From DASSUC01 sp035649895 (lineage in GTDB: Bacteria > Actinomycetota > Actinomycetes > Mycobacteriales > Micromonosporaceae), in the NCBI GenBank assembly GCA_035649895.1, contig DASRIS010000201.1:1-64000 (forward strand): a stretch of 64,000 bases of DNA, in the 5' to 3' direction. Both the position numbers and the translations under genes were made by a program. Shown one piece after another: positions 1 to 8,357 of this stretch. Below the pieces are notes generated by a model. The model did not search any database. It worked only from the letters and a program-made list of their open reading frames with translations, and was not told the DNA's origin. Position 1 is the stretch's first letter. The number at the start of each line of letters is the position of its first letter.

Positions 1-37
1 GTCTCCCTCGCGTACGGCCAGAGCCTGCACGCCGACC
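1..37. repeat. 37-bp direct repeat, copy 1 (copy 2 at 470-506)
   Basis: The first 37 bases of the window are identical to bases 470-506, which lie inside the hydrolase gene that starts just downstream. The two copies are in different reading frames relative to that gene, so copy 1 cannot supply its normal N-terminal codons. It could be a contig-edge assembly artefact or a real local duplication that removed the gene's 5' end. Confidence 0.9.
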
Positions 38-46
38 CGGCGCGCC

Positions 47-925
47 GTGCTCTACGTCCACGGCTTCAACGACTACTTCTTCCAGACCCACCTGGCCGAC
101 TTCTACGTCGCACGAGGCTGGGACTTCTACGCCCTCGACCTGCGCAAGTGCGGTCGCAGCTGGCTGCCGCACCAGACGCCGAACTTCCTGCGCCACCCGC
201 TCGAGTACGCCCCCGAGCTCGACGAGGCCGCCCGCCTCGTCCGCGACGTAGACGGGCACGACACGCTGCTGGTCAACGGCCACTCGACCGGCGGCCTGCT
301 CGTCGCCCTGTGGGCGCACGAGCGGCGGGCGGCCGGGCTCGTCGACGCGCTGTTCCTCAACAGCCCGTTCTTCGACTTCAGGGCGCCCTGGCTGGTCCGG
401 CGCCCGGTCGCGGCGCTGCTCACCAACGGGCTGGGCCGCGCGTCCCCCTACCGGGTGGTTCCGCTGGGGGTCTCCCTCGCGTACGGCCAGAGCCTGCACG
501 CCGACCACCACGGCGAGTGGAGCTTCGACCTCGCCTGGAAGCCGGTCCCCGGCTTCCCCATCCGGGCCGGCTGGCTGCACGCCATCCGCCACGGCCACCG
601 GCTCCTGCGCGCCGGCCTTTCGATCCCCGTACCCATCCTGGTGGCCAGGTCCGCAGCAACCTGCCGCGGTCGGAGATGGACCGACGCGGCCATGCGCGCC
701 GACGCAGTGCTGGACGTGGCCCACATGGCCAGGTGGGCGCCGGCGCTGGGCCGGCACGTGACGATCGTGACCATCGAGGGCGGGCTGCACGACCTGACGC
801 TCTCGCCCGCGCCGGTCCGGCAGGAGCTGTTCAGCGAGGTGGACCGGTGGCTGGGCGCATACGTGGCCGGGCCGGGCGGAACACGTCCCACAGGCCCCGC
901 CGGCGCACCAGCAGGTGCCGGGTGA
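47..925 (+). CDS. alpha/beta hydrolase (serine lipase/S33-like), probably 5'-truncated
   Basis: This is a cytosolic alpha/beta-fold hydrolase, probably acting on an ester or lipid; the substrate is unknown. The sequence shows the oxyanion-type VHGF motif at about residues 4-7, a GHSTGG nucleophile elbow with the catalytic serine near residue 80, and a late Asp/His region with GGLHD near residue 245. The GTG at 47 falls almost on the VHG motif, whereas family members have a substantial N-terminal segment first. The frame is open upstream but encodes the out-of-frame 37-bp repeat, so the true start is probably lost. The 3' end overlaps the convergent DUF1444 gene by about 95 bp. Confidence 0.75.
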   Translation: MLYVHGFNDYFFQTHLADFYVARGWDFYALDLRKCGRSWLPHQTPNFLRHPLEYAPELDEAARLVRDVDGHDTLLVNGHSTGGLLVALWAHERRAAGLVDALFLNSPFFDFRAPWLVRRPVAALLTNGLGRASPYRVVPLGVSLAYGQSLHADHHGEWSFDLAWKPVPGFPIRAGWLHAIRHGHRLLRAGLSIPVPILVARSAATCRGRRWTDAAMRADAVLDVAHMARWAPALGRHVTIVTIEGGLHDLTLSPAPVRQELFSEVDRWLGAYVAGPGGTRPTGPAGAPAGAG

Positions 926-1400
926 GCAGGTGCTCATCACCGGCGAAGAACACCCGGTCGACCGCTCGCCGGGCCTTCTCCAGCCCGGGCCGCGACTCCG
1001 ACCCGGTCACGATGACCACGTCCCGCGCCGGCACGCCCACGACCAGGTCGCCCGGGACCGACCCCTCCAGGCCGTCCCAGAACTCGTCGGCGAGCAGCAC
1101 GCTCGACTCCAGCCCGTCGAAGGAGAGCATCAGCGCGGGCGGCTGGCCGTGGAGGCGGACCCGGCCCAGCATCGCGTCCAGGTTGGCCACCGCCTGGTGG
1201 CGCAGCGCCCGGTGCGACAGGCCGAACCGGTCCAGGTCCGTCCAGGTCATCAGGCGCTCACCGTACGGCGGACCGGCGGTGTACGCCACGCCTAGGTTGC
1301 CGAGGAACTCGTCCAGAGGTAGCTCGTCCGGGTAGCGGTCGTCCTCGACCGATACCAGGAGCGGTAGGAACGCCGTCCGCGTCACGGGCACGCCTAGCAA
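831..1400 (-). CDS. DUF1444-family protein
   Basis: This 189-aa soluble protein resembles the DUF1444 (YtpQ-like) family, whose biochemical role is unknown. The family-like core is visible as a SFDGLESSVLLADEFWDGL segment followed by GDLVVGVPARDVVIVTGS and a C-terminal LLTRHLLVRRRGLWDVF. No signal peptide or membrane helix is evident. The first Met (MLGVPVTRT) was kept, but a GTG five codons in is an alternative start. It is convergent with the hydrolase gene and overlaps its 3' end. The family assignment is by recognition of the pattern, with moderate certainty. Confidence 0.7.
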   Translation of the reverse strand: MLGVPVTRTAFLPLLVSVEDDRYPDELPLDEFLGNLGVAYTAGPPYGERLMTWTDLDRFGLSHRALRHQAVANLDAMLGRVRLHGQPPALMLSFDGLESSVLLADEFWDGLEGSVPGDLVVGVPARDVVIVTGSESRPGLEKARRAVDRVFFAGDEHLLTRHLLVRRRGLWDVFRPARPRMRPATGPPR

Positions 1401-1485
1401 CCTAGCGGCTGGCCAGCGCGCGTACGATCCCCCTTCAAGCCGGTCGGACAGGGTGTGCGGGCGGTAGCCTTCGAGACAGCCGGAT

Positions 1486-1558
1486 GCGCTCGTAGCTCAG
1501 TGGATAGAGCAGAGGACTTCTAATCCTAAGGTCGCAGGTTCGAATCCTGCCGGGCGCA
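1486..1558 (+). tRNA. tRNA-Arg (anticodon TCT)
   Basis: A complete cloverleaf can be drawn. The 7-bp acceptor stem is GCGCTCG/CGGGCGC (one T-G pair), the D-arm is GCTC/GAGC, and the anticodon loop CTTCTAA at 1517-1523 gives anticodon TCT. The T-arm is GCAGG/CCTGC around TTCGAAT, and the discriminator base is A at 1558. The outermost anticodon-stem pair is a G-A mismatch. CCA is not encoded. It reads AGA codons, which are rare in such GC-rich genomes. Confidence 0.95.
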
Positions 1559-1570
1559 CAGACGGAGTCG

Positions 1571-2819
1571 TTGAGCCGCCAACAGCCGAAGGCCCTTGTC
1601 GTCGTGGGCGCGTCCGCGGGCGGCGTGGAGGCGCTTCGGGCCATGGTGGCCGGCCTGCCCGGTGACCTGCCGGCTGCGGTCCTCATGGTGCTGCACATCC
1701 CGCGGGATGCGCCGAGCGCCCTGCCGCGCATCCTGGACCGGGCCGGACCGCTGCCGGCCAAGGCGGCGCGGGACGGCGAGCTGGTGCAGGCAGGCCGCAT
1801 CTACGTGGCCCCGGCCGACCATCACCTGCTGGTCATGGACAACCGGGTCGAGCTGACGCGGGGGCGCCGGAGAACGGCCGCCGCCCGGCGGTGGACCCGC
1901 TGTTCGGTCGGCGGCCAGGGCGGCCGGCCCACGCACGATCGCGGTGGTGCTGTCCGGTGCCCCGGACGACGGTACGGCCAGCGCCGACGTCGTCGTCCGG
2001 CTGGGCGGGCGGCTGCTGGTCCAGCACCCGGAGGACGCGCTGCACGACTCGATGCCGCGCAGCGTGATCGAGCACGTCCCGACCTCCCGGGTGTGCCCGG
2101 CCGCGCGCAGCTGGGACCGGCGGTCGCCCAGATGGTGATGGAGCTGGCGCAGGTGCCGGCGGCGGTCGGCGGCCGGCGGGACCCCGCGGAGCAGCTGGCC
2201 AGCGCGGAGATGTCCGTGGAGCAGCTGGCCAGCGCGGAGACGCTCAGCCACGCCAACCTCTTCGTACCGATCGACCTCAGACGCAGGATGTTCCGCAAGC
2301 TGCCCCCCGTCACAGGCGTCACCGGCCGAGCTCCTGCCGGCTACCCCGGAGCCGCCACCGCGCACGGCGCTGACCGGCCTCGACCGGCTGCGCAACGAGG
2401 CGTTCCTGGAGAACCCGGTGGCGCAGGTAGTGGTTACTGCCGTTGGCCTGGTGGCGCTGGCGAACCGGGCGGCCGAGAACCTGTTCGACGTCTCCGCCAA
2501 GGACATCGGGCGGCCGTTCCATGACCTCCAGCTGTCGTACCGGCCGGTCGAGCTACGCCGGTACATCGAGCAGGCGCAGGTCGAGCGCCGGACCACCCAG
2601 GCGCGCGAGGAGCTGGAGACGATGAACGAGGAGCTGCACTCGACCAACGACGAGCTGCAGACGACCAACGACGAGCTGCGCGAACGCAGCGCCGGCCTGG
2701 ACCAGGCGAACGCCTTCCTGGAGGCGTGGCGCAGCGCGTTGGCGACCAGCTCGCCCGCGACCACCTCGGCCTGCCCGGTGACCCCCTCCAGGCCCTGTCG
2801 CTGCCGGTACCGGCGCTAG
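1571..2819 (+). pseudogene. decayed CheB-PAS (CheB/CheR-type fusion) signalling gene
   Basis: The remains of a CheB-methylesterase/CheR/PAS fusion are spread over at least three frames. From 1571 the frame encodes a CheB start with VVVGASAGGVEAL and HIPRDAPSALPRILDRAG, then GRIYVAPADHHLLV. After about 1880 the similarity jumps frame to VVLSGAPDDGTA and LGGRLLVQHPEDALHDSMP (1944-2138). From 2418 a PAS-like segment and a coiled coil with ETMNEELHSTNDELQTTNDEL appear, which is the hallmark linker of this fusion family. A CheR methyltransferase domain, normally in between, is absent. I infer deletion plus several indels. It starts 12 bp after the tRNA gene. No intact protein is likely. Confidence 0.8.
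2188..2247 (+). repeat. 30-bp tandem duplication inside the CheB pseudogene
   Basis: A 23-bp block is repeated exactly at 2188-2210 and 2218-2240 with a 30-bp period; it encodes EQLASAE twice. It interrupts the region where the CheR domain would be expected and fits local replication slippage in a decaying gene. Confidence 0.85.
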
Positions 2820-2882
2820 CTCAAGGCCATCCCGTTACGTAGCTGCGCCGCGTCCGCGCGCCTGCGGTGGGGTGCGAACAGT

Positions 2883-3707
2883 TTGCTGGGCAAGGCGGAC
2901 GGACTCCTGGGAGGATGCCGGTACACCTCGGCGTGGCGCGCCTTTGGGCAGTCGGTGCCACGGCCCCGGGCGATCCTCGTGGTGTCGGCGCACTGGTACA
3001 TCGGTGCCACGGCGGTGACCGCGATGCCCCTGCCGCGGACGATCCACGACTTCTACGGCTTCCCCCCGGCGCTGTTCGACGTGCAGTACCCCGCGCCAGG
3101 CCTACCGGAGCTGGCCGAGGAGGCCAGCGATGTCGTGCACCCCACCTGGGTCGGCGCCGACCTGGACTCCTGGGGCATCGACCACGGCACCTGGTCGGTG
3201 CTCACCCATGCGTTCCCCGCGGCGGACATCCCGGTCGTGCAGCTGAGCATCAACGCGTTCCGCCCCATGGACTTCCATCTGCAGCTCGGTGCCAGGCTCG
3301 CGCCACTGCGCGAACGCGGCGTGCTCATCGTGGCCAGCGGCAACGTCGTGCACAACCTGCGCGGTGTCAACCCCCGGATGCTTGACGAGGGCTTCGACTG
3401 GGCGCAGCGGTTCGACGAGGCCGCCAAGGCGGTGATGCTGGACGAGCCGACCGAGGCGGTCCGGCTGGACGGTCACCGCGACTTCGGCCTGGCCGTGCCG
3501 ACGCCGGACCACTTCATCCCGTTGCTCTACCTCGCTGGCCTGGCCGGCGCCACCGAAACCCGGCCCGACGTGCTGGTCGACGGTTACGCCTACGGATCGC
3601 TGTCAATGACCGCCTACACCGTGGGCGTCTCCTGCCCGAGCGTGGGCTCACCCGCCGGCGCGCCCACGCTGCCGGACGATGTGCCGGCCGACTCGGCGAA
3701 CATCTGA
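2883..3707 (+). pseudogene. DODA/LigB-type extradiol dioxygenase lacking its N-terminus
   Basis: From about residue 13 the product matches the 4,5-DOPA extradiol dioxygenase (YgiD-like, LigB superfamily) pattern: YTSAWRAFG, RAILVVSAHWY, then DHGTWSVL, PVVQLSIN and SGNVVHNLRG, and it runs to the usual C-terminus with TPDHFIPLLY. In this family the first metal-binding His lies in an N-terminal GHGSP-type motif, which is absent here. Upstream bases encode no such motif in any frame I could see, and the only start is a weak TTG. Later His ligand positions (SAHW, DHG, NVVH) are present. I infer that a 5' truncation has made the gene non-functional. An alternative is an unusual but active variant. 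Confidence 0.65.
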
Positions 3708-3740
3708 GGCCCGCACAAGGCGGGGCAGGCTTGACGAGCG

Positions 3741-4274
3741 TCACCTGTCGACGCGGCTGCTCGCGAGCTGGTTGTCCGCCTGCGCCTGAGCGCGGGTCTC
3801 CGGCGTCACGCACACATGGTCGTCCGCCACCGCCTCACGCCATACGTAACCCTGGATGCACGTGTCGGGGCCGTAGTCGCCACCGGTCGGGCTCCGGCGG
3901 CTGTCCGCGAGCCCGTTGTCCTCCCACGTCTGGTCCCGCGTCTGCGGCGTCACACACACATGGTCACCTGGCACCGCCTCGCGCCACACATAACCCTGGA
4001 CGCACGTGTCCGGGCCGTAGGCGCCACCGGTCGGGCTGACGCGGCTGCCAGGACGCTGGGCGGAGCCAGCCTCCTTGCGGTCGGCCGGCACCTGTAGCGG
4101 GTCCGGCTGCGCGTCGCGCGCCGGCTCGCCCGGCTGCGCGCCGGGCACCATCTCCTGCACCGGCTCCTTGATAGGTGACGGGAGCCAGCCCTGGTTGGTG
4201 AGCGAACCGAGCAGCACGACCACGGCGGTGAGCAGGCCGAGCAGGGCCGCGATGACCTTGGTACGTCCTTCCAT
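3741..4274 (-). CDS. membrane-anchored protein with two YGPDTC-type repeats
   Basis: This 177-aa protein of unknown function is probably exported or anchored. It has a short basic N-terminus, one hydrophobic segment at about residues 7-24 (VIAALLGLLTAVVVLLGSL), a Pro/Gly-rich spacer, and two near-identical repeats of about 50 residues. Each repeat contains PTGG.YGPDTC.QGYVWREAV, then DHVCVTP.TR.Q and DN.LA.SR. Two cysteines per repeat could form a disulfide outside the cell. A ribosome-binding site (AGAAGGGA) precedes the ATG. The reconstructed upstream gene (4661-5344, same strand) originally ended only about 30 bp before this start, so the two were probably an operon before the miniature element at 4318-4707 inserted between them. 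Confidence 0.7.
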   Translation of the reverse strand: MEGRTKVIAALLGLLTAVVVLLGSLTNQGWLPSPIKEPVQEMVPGAQPGEPARDAQPDPLQVPADRKEAGSAQRPGSRVSPTGGAYGPDTCVQGYVWREAVPGDHVCVTPQTRDQTWEDNGLADSRRSPTGGDYGPDTCIQGYVWREAVADDHVCVTPETRAQAQADNQLASSRVDR

Positions 4275-4312
4275 AGAGATCGATCCCTTCTAAGGTGCCA
4301 GGCGTTATTCGG

Positions 4313-4712
4313 TCAGGCTGGCGTTCCGCAGCTGAGTGGTGGGTCTGGACACGGAAATCGGCCATCCAGCTGGCGAAATAGACGATCGACGCTGGATTTC
4401 GCGTGTGTCTAGTGGCGGCGCTCCGCCGCTGGTCAGCGCCTTACGGCCTAGAGACTCAGATGATCATGATTCAAAGACCATGATCTAATCCGAGGAATCC
4501 TCGCCGCCCCAGGCCCACAACATGGCCTCTACCTGCGGTTTCGGCTTCACGTGTCCAGAAGATACGCCTACTTTTGTTGCCCTGCAAGGCGTCTGAAGTT
4601 GATCGTGTGTCCAGGGGTTTTCGCCGTCTGGGATCAGTCGCAACTCTCTGGCCTGGGCATTCACCCGGCCGTGTGTCCAGAATCAGCTCTCAGCTGCGGA
4701 ACGCCAGTCAGG
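4313..4712. mobile_element. miniature inverted-repeat element (390 bp) with 5-bp target duplication
   Basis: The element spans 4318-4707. Its ends are a perfect 19-bp inverted repeat, CTGGCGTTCCGCAGCTGAG at 4318-4336 and its complement at 4689-4707. The match resumes after a 7-bp divergent stretch with TCTGGACAC, giving imperfect arms of about 37 bp. TCAGG occurs directly on both outer flanks (4313-4317 and 4708-4712), a classic 5-bp target-site duplication. Inside are several subterminal copies of GTGTGTCCAG-like motifs (about 4403, 4551, 4605, 4671; inverted at 4344) and a GATCATG/CATGATC hairpin at 4462-4485. No transposase is encoded, so it is non-autonomous. Arm length and 5-bp duplication would suit a Tn3-like parent, but this is not established. 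Confidence 0.88.
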
Positions 4713-5344
4713 TAGGCGGCCACACCGGCCGCGGCGCCGATCGCCGCGCCCACGGCGGCACCGGCCGGCGTGCCGCTGATGAGCACGCCGATGCTGGACC
4801 CGGCTGCGGCGTACTGCGCGACAACGGTGCCCAGCTCCGCCCCGACCTCGCCGCCTGGCGCCACGCGCTCGGGGTCGAGGCCGGTCACGTCGGGGCTCAG
4901 CCCTTTCCCGATCTTGCCGTCGAGGTCGGCACCACCACCCTTACCGATCTTGCCGGCCCAGTGCCACTTCGGGATCTTCCCCTCGATTTCCTCGACCGTT
5001 TCCGGGTGCGCAGTGACAAGCTCTAGATAGGCTTCAGCCAATACTTTTAGGATCGCCTCGACATTCGGTCCGAACGTTGGCTCGCCGGGCGTGCCATGAA
5101 CAGTGACCGTGTGGTCGGCGAGCACACCCGGTTGCGCCGGTAGCGTGCCGACCCGCAACGACACGGGGACGGGACCGCCGGTGGCGAGGTCGGCGTCGCC
5201 ATCCCAGTCAAGCCGGACCGAGTCGTTGGTGTCGGGCACGCCGAAGACCAGGTAACGGGTCCTTGGCCCGCCGGTGTCCGACTCACCGGCGGTGACCTGG
5301 AACGTGCTACCGTCAGGCCGTTCCAAAACAGTCGTCGCGCCCAT
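4661..5344 (-). CDS. hypothetical protein with glycine-zipper C-terminus, 3' end altered by element insertion
   Basis: This 227-aa protein has no recognised family. The first ~90 residues look beta-rich (MGATTVLERPDGSTFQVTAG start). The middle carries GKIPKWHWAGKIGKGGGADLDGKIGKGL, and the end has a Gly/Ala-rich hydrophobic segment (GTPAGAAVGAAIGAAAGVAAYL) that could insert in a membrane. The last 14 codons and the stop lie inside the miniature element. Removing the element and one TCAGG copy restores codons reading YLTE followed by TAA at 4305-4307. The present tail GVPQLRADSGHTAG is therefore acquired. It is divergent from the regulator at 5592. Confidence 0.65.
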   Translation of the reverse strand: MGATTVLERPDGSTFQVTAGESDTGGPRTRYLVFGVPDTNDSVRLDWDGDADLATGGPVPVSLRVGTLPAQPGVLADHTVTVHGTPGEPTFGPNVEAILKVLAEAYLELVTAHPETVEEIEGKIPKWHWAGKIGKGGGADLDGKIGKGLSPDVTGLDPERVAPGGEVGAELGTVVAQYAAAGSSIGVLISGTPAGAAVGAAIGAAAGVAAYLTGVPQLRADSGHTAG

Positions 5345-5591
5345 CTGCCGACCCTTTCTCGGAATACTCGGCCGAGCTTCTGCCTACCGGCCGGCCATCA
5401 GTATTGGCGGCACCGCCGGCTGGTTTACTGATCCGGACGGAACTGGCCAGCGCTATCCGCGGCCAGCCCAGCTCCGGATGACGGGTATCCGCTTTACACC
5501 ACCAGGCCGCGCTGGGACCGTTGGCCGGGGGTCAGGCGTACGTTCCTGGACCACCACAGTGCCGGTTGAGCCCGTGTCAGGGGAGGTTTGC

Positions 5592-8033
5592 GTGGCGGCG
5601 CTACCCAGGCCGCCGGTGCCGGAAGGGCCGGTCCGCGCTCTCTTCGATGCGCTGCACGCGCTGCACCACCGTGCCGGCTGGCCGAGCCTGCGGGTCATCG
5701 CCAAGGATGTCGGGTGCAGCCATACCACGGTGTCGGCGGCGTTCTCCGAACCGCGGGTGCCGCGCTGGGGCCTGCTGGAGCTGATCGTGGAGAGCCTCGG
5801 CGGCGACACGGAACTGTTCCACCGGCTCTGGCTGGCGGCCAGCACGGCCGAGAGCGCGCCCGACGGGCCCATGCCCCACCAGCCCGGCCCCCGCGGGACC
5901 GACCCCCGCGCTTCGGTCCCGCCTCGGCAGCTCGTCACCGACGTGGCGGGCTTTACCGGTCGCGGTCATGAGCTTGCCCAGCTCGACGCGCTGCTCCGCA
6001 CCAGCGGGGGCACCGCCGAGGCCGGCGACGGCGCGGCCACCGCGTCCGTCGTGGTGGTCTCCGGCACGGCCGGCGTAGGCAAGACCGCGTTGGCTGTGCA
6101 CTGGGCGCACCGGGTGGCCGGCCGGTTCCCCGACGGGCAGGTATACGTCAACCTGCGGGGCTTCGACCCGACCGGGTCGCCGGTCGCCCCGGCCCAGGCG
6201 GTACGAGCATTGCTCGACGCGTTCAGCGTGCCACCGCACCAGATCCCGGCCGGCCTCGATGCGCAGGTGGCGCTCTACCGCAGTGTCCTCGCCGGCAGGC
6301 GCGTGCTCGTCGTGCTGGACAACGCGCGCGACGCCGACCAGGTGCGCCCGCTGCTGCCCGGGACGGCGGGTTGCCTCACGGTGGTGACCAGCCGTAACGA
6401 GCTCTCCGGCCTGGTCGCGGCGGAGGGCGCGTACCCGATGGTCTTGGATCTTATGTCCGTCGAAGAGTCGCGCGACCTCATCGCGGGCCGGATCGGGGCC
6501 GGGCGGGCGGCCGCTGAGCCAGCGGCGGTAGACCAGATCGTGGCCTCCTGCGCGCGGCTGCCGCTCGCGCTGGCCGTCGTTGCGGCGCGCGCCGCCACCC
6601 ACCCCCGGTTCGGCCTCGCGGCGGTAGCCGGTGAGCTGGGCGCGGCCCGGGACAGCCTGGACGTCTTCGACAGCGCCGACCTGACCACCGACGTCCGCGC
6701 GGTCCTCTCCTGGTCCTACCTGCAGCTGAGCCCGGAGGCCGCCCGGCTGTTCCGGCTGTTCGGGCTGCATCCCGGCCCGGACCTCGCCGCACCCGCTGCG
6801 GCGAGCCTGGCCGGCAGCTCCCCGCGGGAGGTCCGTCGCACGCTCGCCGAGCTGGCCCGGACCCACCTGGTCGCCGAGCACATCCCGGGGCGCTACCGGT
6901 TCCACGACCTGCTCCGGGCGTACGCCGTCGAGCTGGCCCCCGCCGATGGCGGTGACGAACGGCGGGCCGCCCGGCACCGGATGCTCGACCACTACCTGCA
7001 CACCGCGCACGGCGCGGCCATGCTGCTCAGCCGGCACCGGCACCCGATCACCATCGACGCGCCCCAGCCCGGCGCCGCCGCACAGCCACTCGGCGACGGG
7101 GCGCAGGCCTCCGCCTGGCTCACCGCCGAGCGTCCGGTGCTCCTTTCCCTGGTACGGCTCGCCGCAGCCGCCGGCTTCGACCGCCACGCGTGGCAGCTGG
7201 CGTGGACGCTGACCACGTTCCTCGACCGCAACGGCCACTGGCATGACTGGGCCGCCACCCAGCAGGCAGCTGTCGAGTCCGCCCGGCGGGTGTCAGACCC
7301 GGACGGCCGGGCCTACGCCCACCGGGGCCTTGCGCTGGCCCAGTACCGGCTCGGCCAGTACCAGCACGCGCACGCCAACCTCAGCCAGGCCCTGGACCTG
7401 TTCACGGTACGTGGCGACCACGCCGGCCAGGCGTACACCCATCTGGACCTCGCCTGGGCGCTCGAGCGGCAGGGCCGTTACCGCGCGGCGCTCCACCACG
7501 CCCACCAGGCGCTCGACCTGCACCGGCGCAGCGGCCACGAGTCCGGGCAGGCACGCGCGCTCAACTCGGTGGGCTGGCTGCTGGCCCGGCTCGACGACCA
7601 CCAGGCCGCCCTCACCTACTGCCGGCAGGCCCACGACCTGTTCCGGCAGCTCGACGACCGCGCCGGCGAGGCGGGCACCTGGGACAGCCTCGGGTACGCC
7701 CACCACCGGCTCGGTCACCATGACGAGGCGATCAGCTGCTACCGGCGAGCCGTCGAGCTGCTCCAGGACATCGGCGACCGCTACCACGAGGCGGAGTCGC
7801 GGGCGAACCTCGGCGACGCGCTCCTCGCCGCCGCCGATGCGGCCGGCGCACGCCAGCAGTGGCGGCACGCCGTACGCATCTTCAGCGAGCTCGGCCACCC
7901 CGACGCCGCCGGGGTCCGCGACCGGCTGGAGCGGCTCCCCCGCGAACCTCACCCACTTTCATCGGGTACGGGCCCACCGCACGCGCCGCGCTCCGGGAAG
8001 AGCGCGGCGGCCAGCGCGACCGAGACGACGTAG
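5592..8033 (+). CDS. HTH / NB-ARC ATPase / TPR regulator (AfsR/STAND-like)
   Basis: This cytosolic STAND-type regulator has three parts. An N-terminal helix-turn-helix-like segment (RVIAKDVGCSHTTVSAAFSEPRVPRWGLLELI) is followed by an NB-ARC ATPase with P-loop GTAGVGKTALAVHWAHR and Walker B VLVVLDNARDADQVRPLLPG. The C-terminal half is TPR repeats (for example AYAHRGLALAQYRLGQY and GTWDSLGYAHHRLGHHDEAI). The frame is open from 5274, but GTG at 5592 was chosen because GGGAGG sits 5 bp upstream and the domain pattern begins there. The protein is 813 aa. Proteins of this type switch on nucleotide binding and ligand sensing by the TPRs. The convergent protease genes are next door and could be its target. 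Confidence 0.85.
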   Translation: MAALPRPPVPEGPVRALFDALHALHHRAGWPSLRVIAKDVGCSHTTVSAAFSEPRVPRWGLLELIVESLGGDTELFHRLWLAASTAESAPDGPMPHQPGPRGTDPRASVPPRQLVTDVAGFTGRGHELAQLDALLRTSGGTAEAGDGAATASVVVVSGTAGVGKTALAVHWAHRVAGRFPDGQVYVNLRGFDPTGSPVAPAQAVRALLDAFSVPPHQIPAGLDAQVALYRSVLAGRRVLVVLDNARDADQVRPLLPGTAGCLTVVTSRNELSGLVAAEGAYPMVLDLMSVEESRDLIAGRIGAGRAAAEPAAVDQIVASCARLPLALAVVAARAATHPRFGLAAVAGELGAARDSLDVFDSADLTTDVRAVLSWSYLQLSPEAARLFRLFGLHPGPDLAAPAAASLAGSSPREVRRTLAELARTHLVAEHIPGRYRFHDLLRAYAVELAPADGGDERRAARHRMLDHYLHTAHGAAMLLSRHRHPITIDAPQPGAAAQPLGDGAQASAWLTAERPVLLSLVRLAAAAGFDRHAWQLAWTLTTFLDRNGHWHDWAATQQAAVESARRVSDPDGRAYAHRGLALAQYRLGQYQHAHANLSQALDLFTVRGDHAGQAYTHLDLAWALERQGRYRAALHHAHQALDLHRRSGHESGQARALNSVGWLLARLDDHQAALTYCRQAHDLFRQLDDRAGEAGTWDSLGYAHHRLGHHDEAISCYRRAVELLQDIGDRYHEAESRANLGDALLAAADAAGARQQWRHAVRIFSELGHPDAAGVRDRLERLPREPHPLSSGTGPPHAPRSGKSAAASATETT

Positions 8034-8275
8034 TCGCGGCCGGCCAGCTCGTCCAGTGCGGCGAGGGGAACGCCGGCGCTCAGCACGTCACCGGCGACCG
8101 TGCGGACCTCGGCACCGTGCCGCGCCAGCTCGCCGACCTGCTCCGGGGTGAAGTCGGCCCGGCCCCGTACGAGGACGTCGACCACCGTGTCGCGGCCCCC
8201 GCGCCCGCCGCGCTCCTCGCCCAGCCGGGCGAGGAGGCTACGCAGCGGCGCGTCGAACTTCCTTGAGCGTGGCAT
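7949..8275 (-). CDS. small protein resembling the prodomain of the adjacent subtilase
   Basis: This 108-aa soluble protein has a core (VVDVLVRGRADFTPEQVGEL, then GAEVRTVAGDVLSAGVPLAALDELA) that closely parallels residues 42-96 of the protease encoded just upstream at 8358-10163 (ATVFVQFTGDVSTIERAGMR, then VHSVAGDVATGEVRVDQLEALAQLD). In subtilases such prodomains act as folding chaperones and inhibitors. A free-standing copy could inhibit or help fold the protease in trans; that role is my inference. A strong RBS (GGGGAGGGGC) immediately precedes the ATG. Its 3' end overlaps the convergent regulator gene by 85 bp. It probably shares the protease transcript. Confidence 0.65.
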   Translation of the reverse strand: MPRSRKFDAPLRSLLARLGEERGGRGGRDTVVDVLVRGRADFTPEQVGELARHGAEVRTVAGDVLSAGVPLAALDELAGRDYVVSVALAAALFPERGACGGPVPDESG

Positions 8276-8283
8276 GCCCCTCC

Positions 8284-8347
8284 CCTACCCGCCGGCCGCT
8301 CCCTACCCGGCCTCGTCCTACCCGCCGGCGTTTTTCCCTACCCGCCG
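8284..8347. repeat. short repeats of TACCCGCCGGC between protease and small gene
   Basis: The 82-bp spacer between the protease stop and the small prodomain-like gene is built from several copies of a CTACCCGCCGGC-like unit, reading GGCGGGTAG on the coding strand. The last copy merges into the ribosome-binding site of the small gene. No function is visible. Confidence 0.6.
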
Positions 8348-8357
8348 GCGTTCCCGT

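Noticed and set aside
1526..2764. 412-aa minus-strand frame over the CheB pseudogene
   Set aside because: It covers the tRNA gene's antisense strand and has no recognisable domain. The plus-strand fragments show clear CheB and PAS similarity.
5274..5591. N-terminal extension of the NB-ARC regulator
   Set aside because: The extension lacks family similarity and a ribosome-binding site, whereas GTG 5592 has GGGAGG and begins the HTH region. The extension also overlaps the divergent gene.
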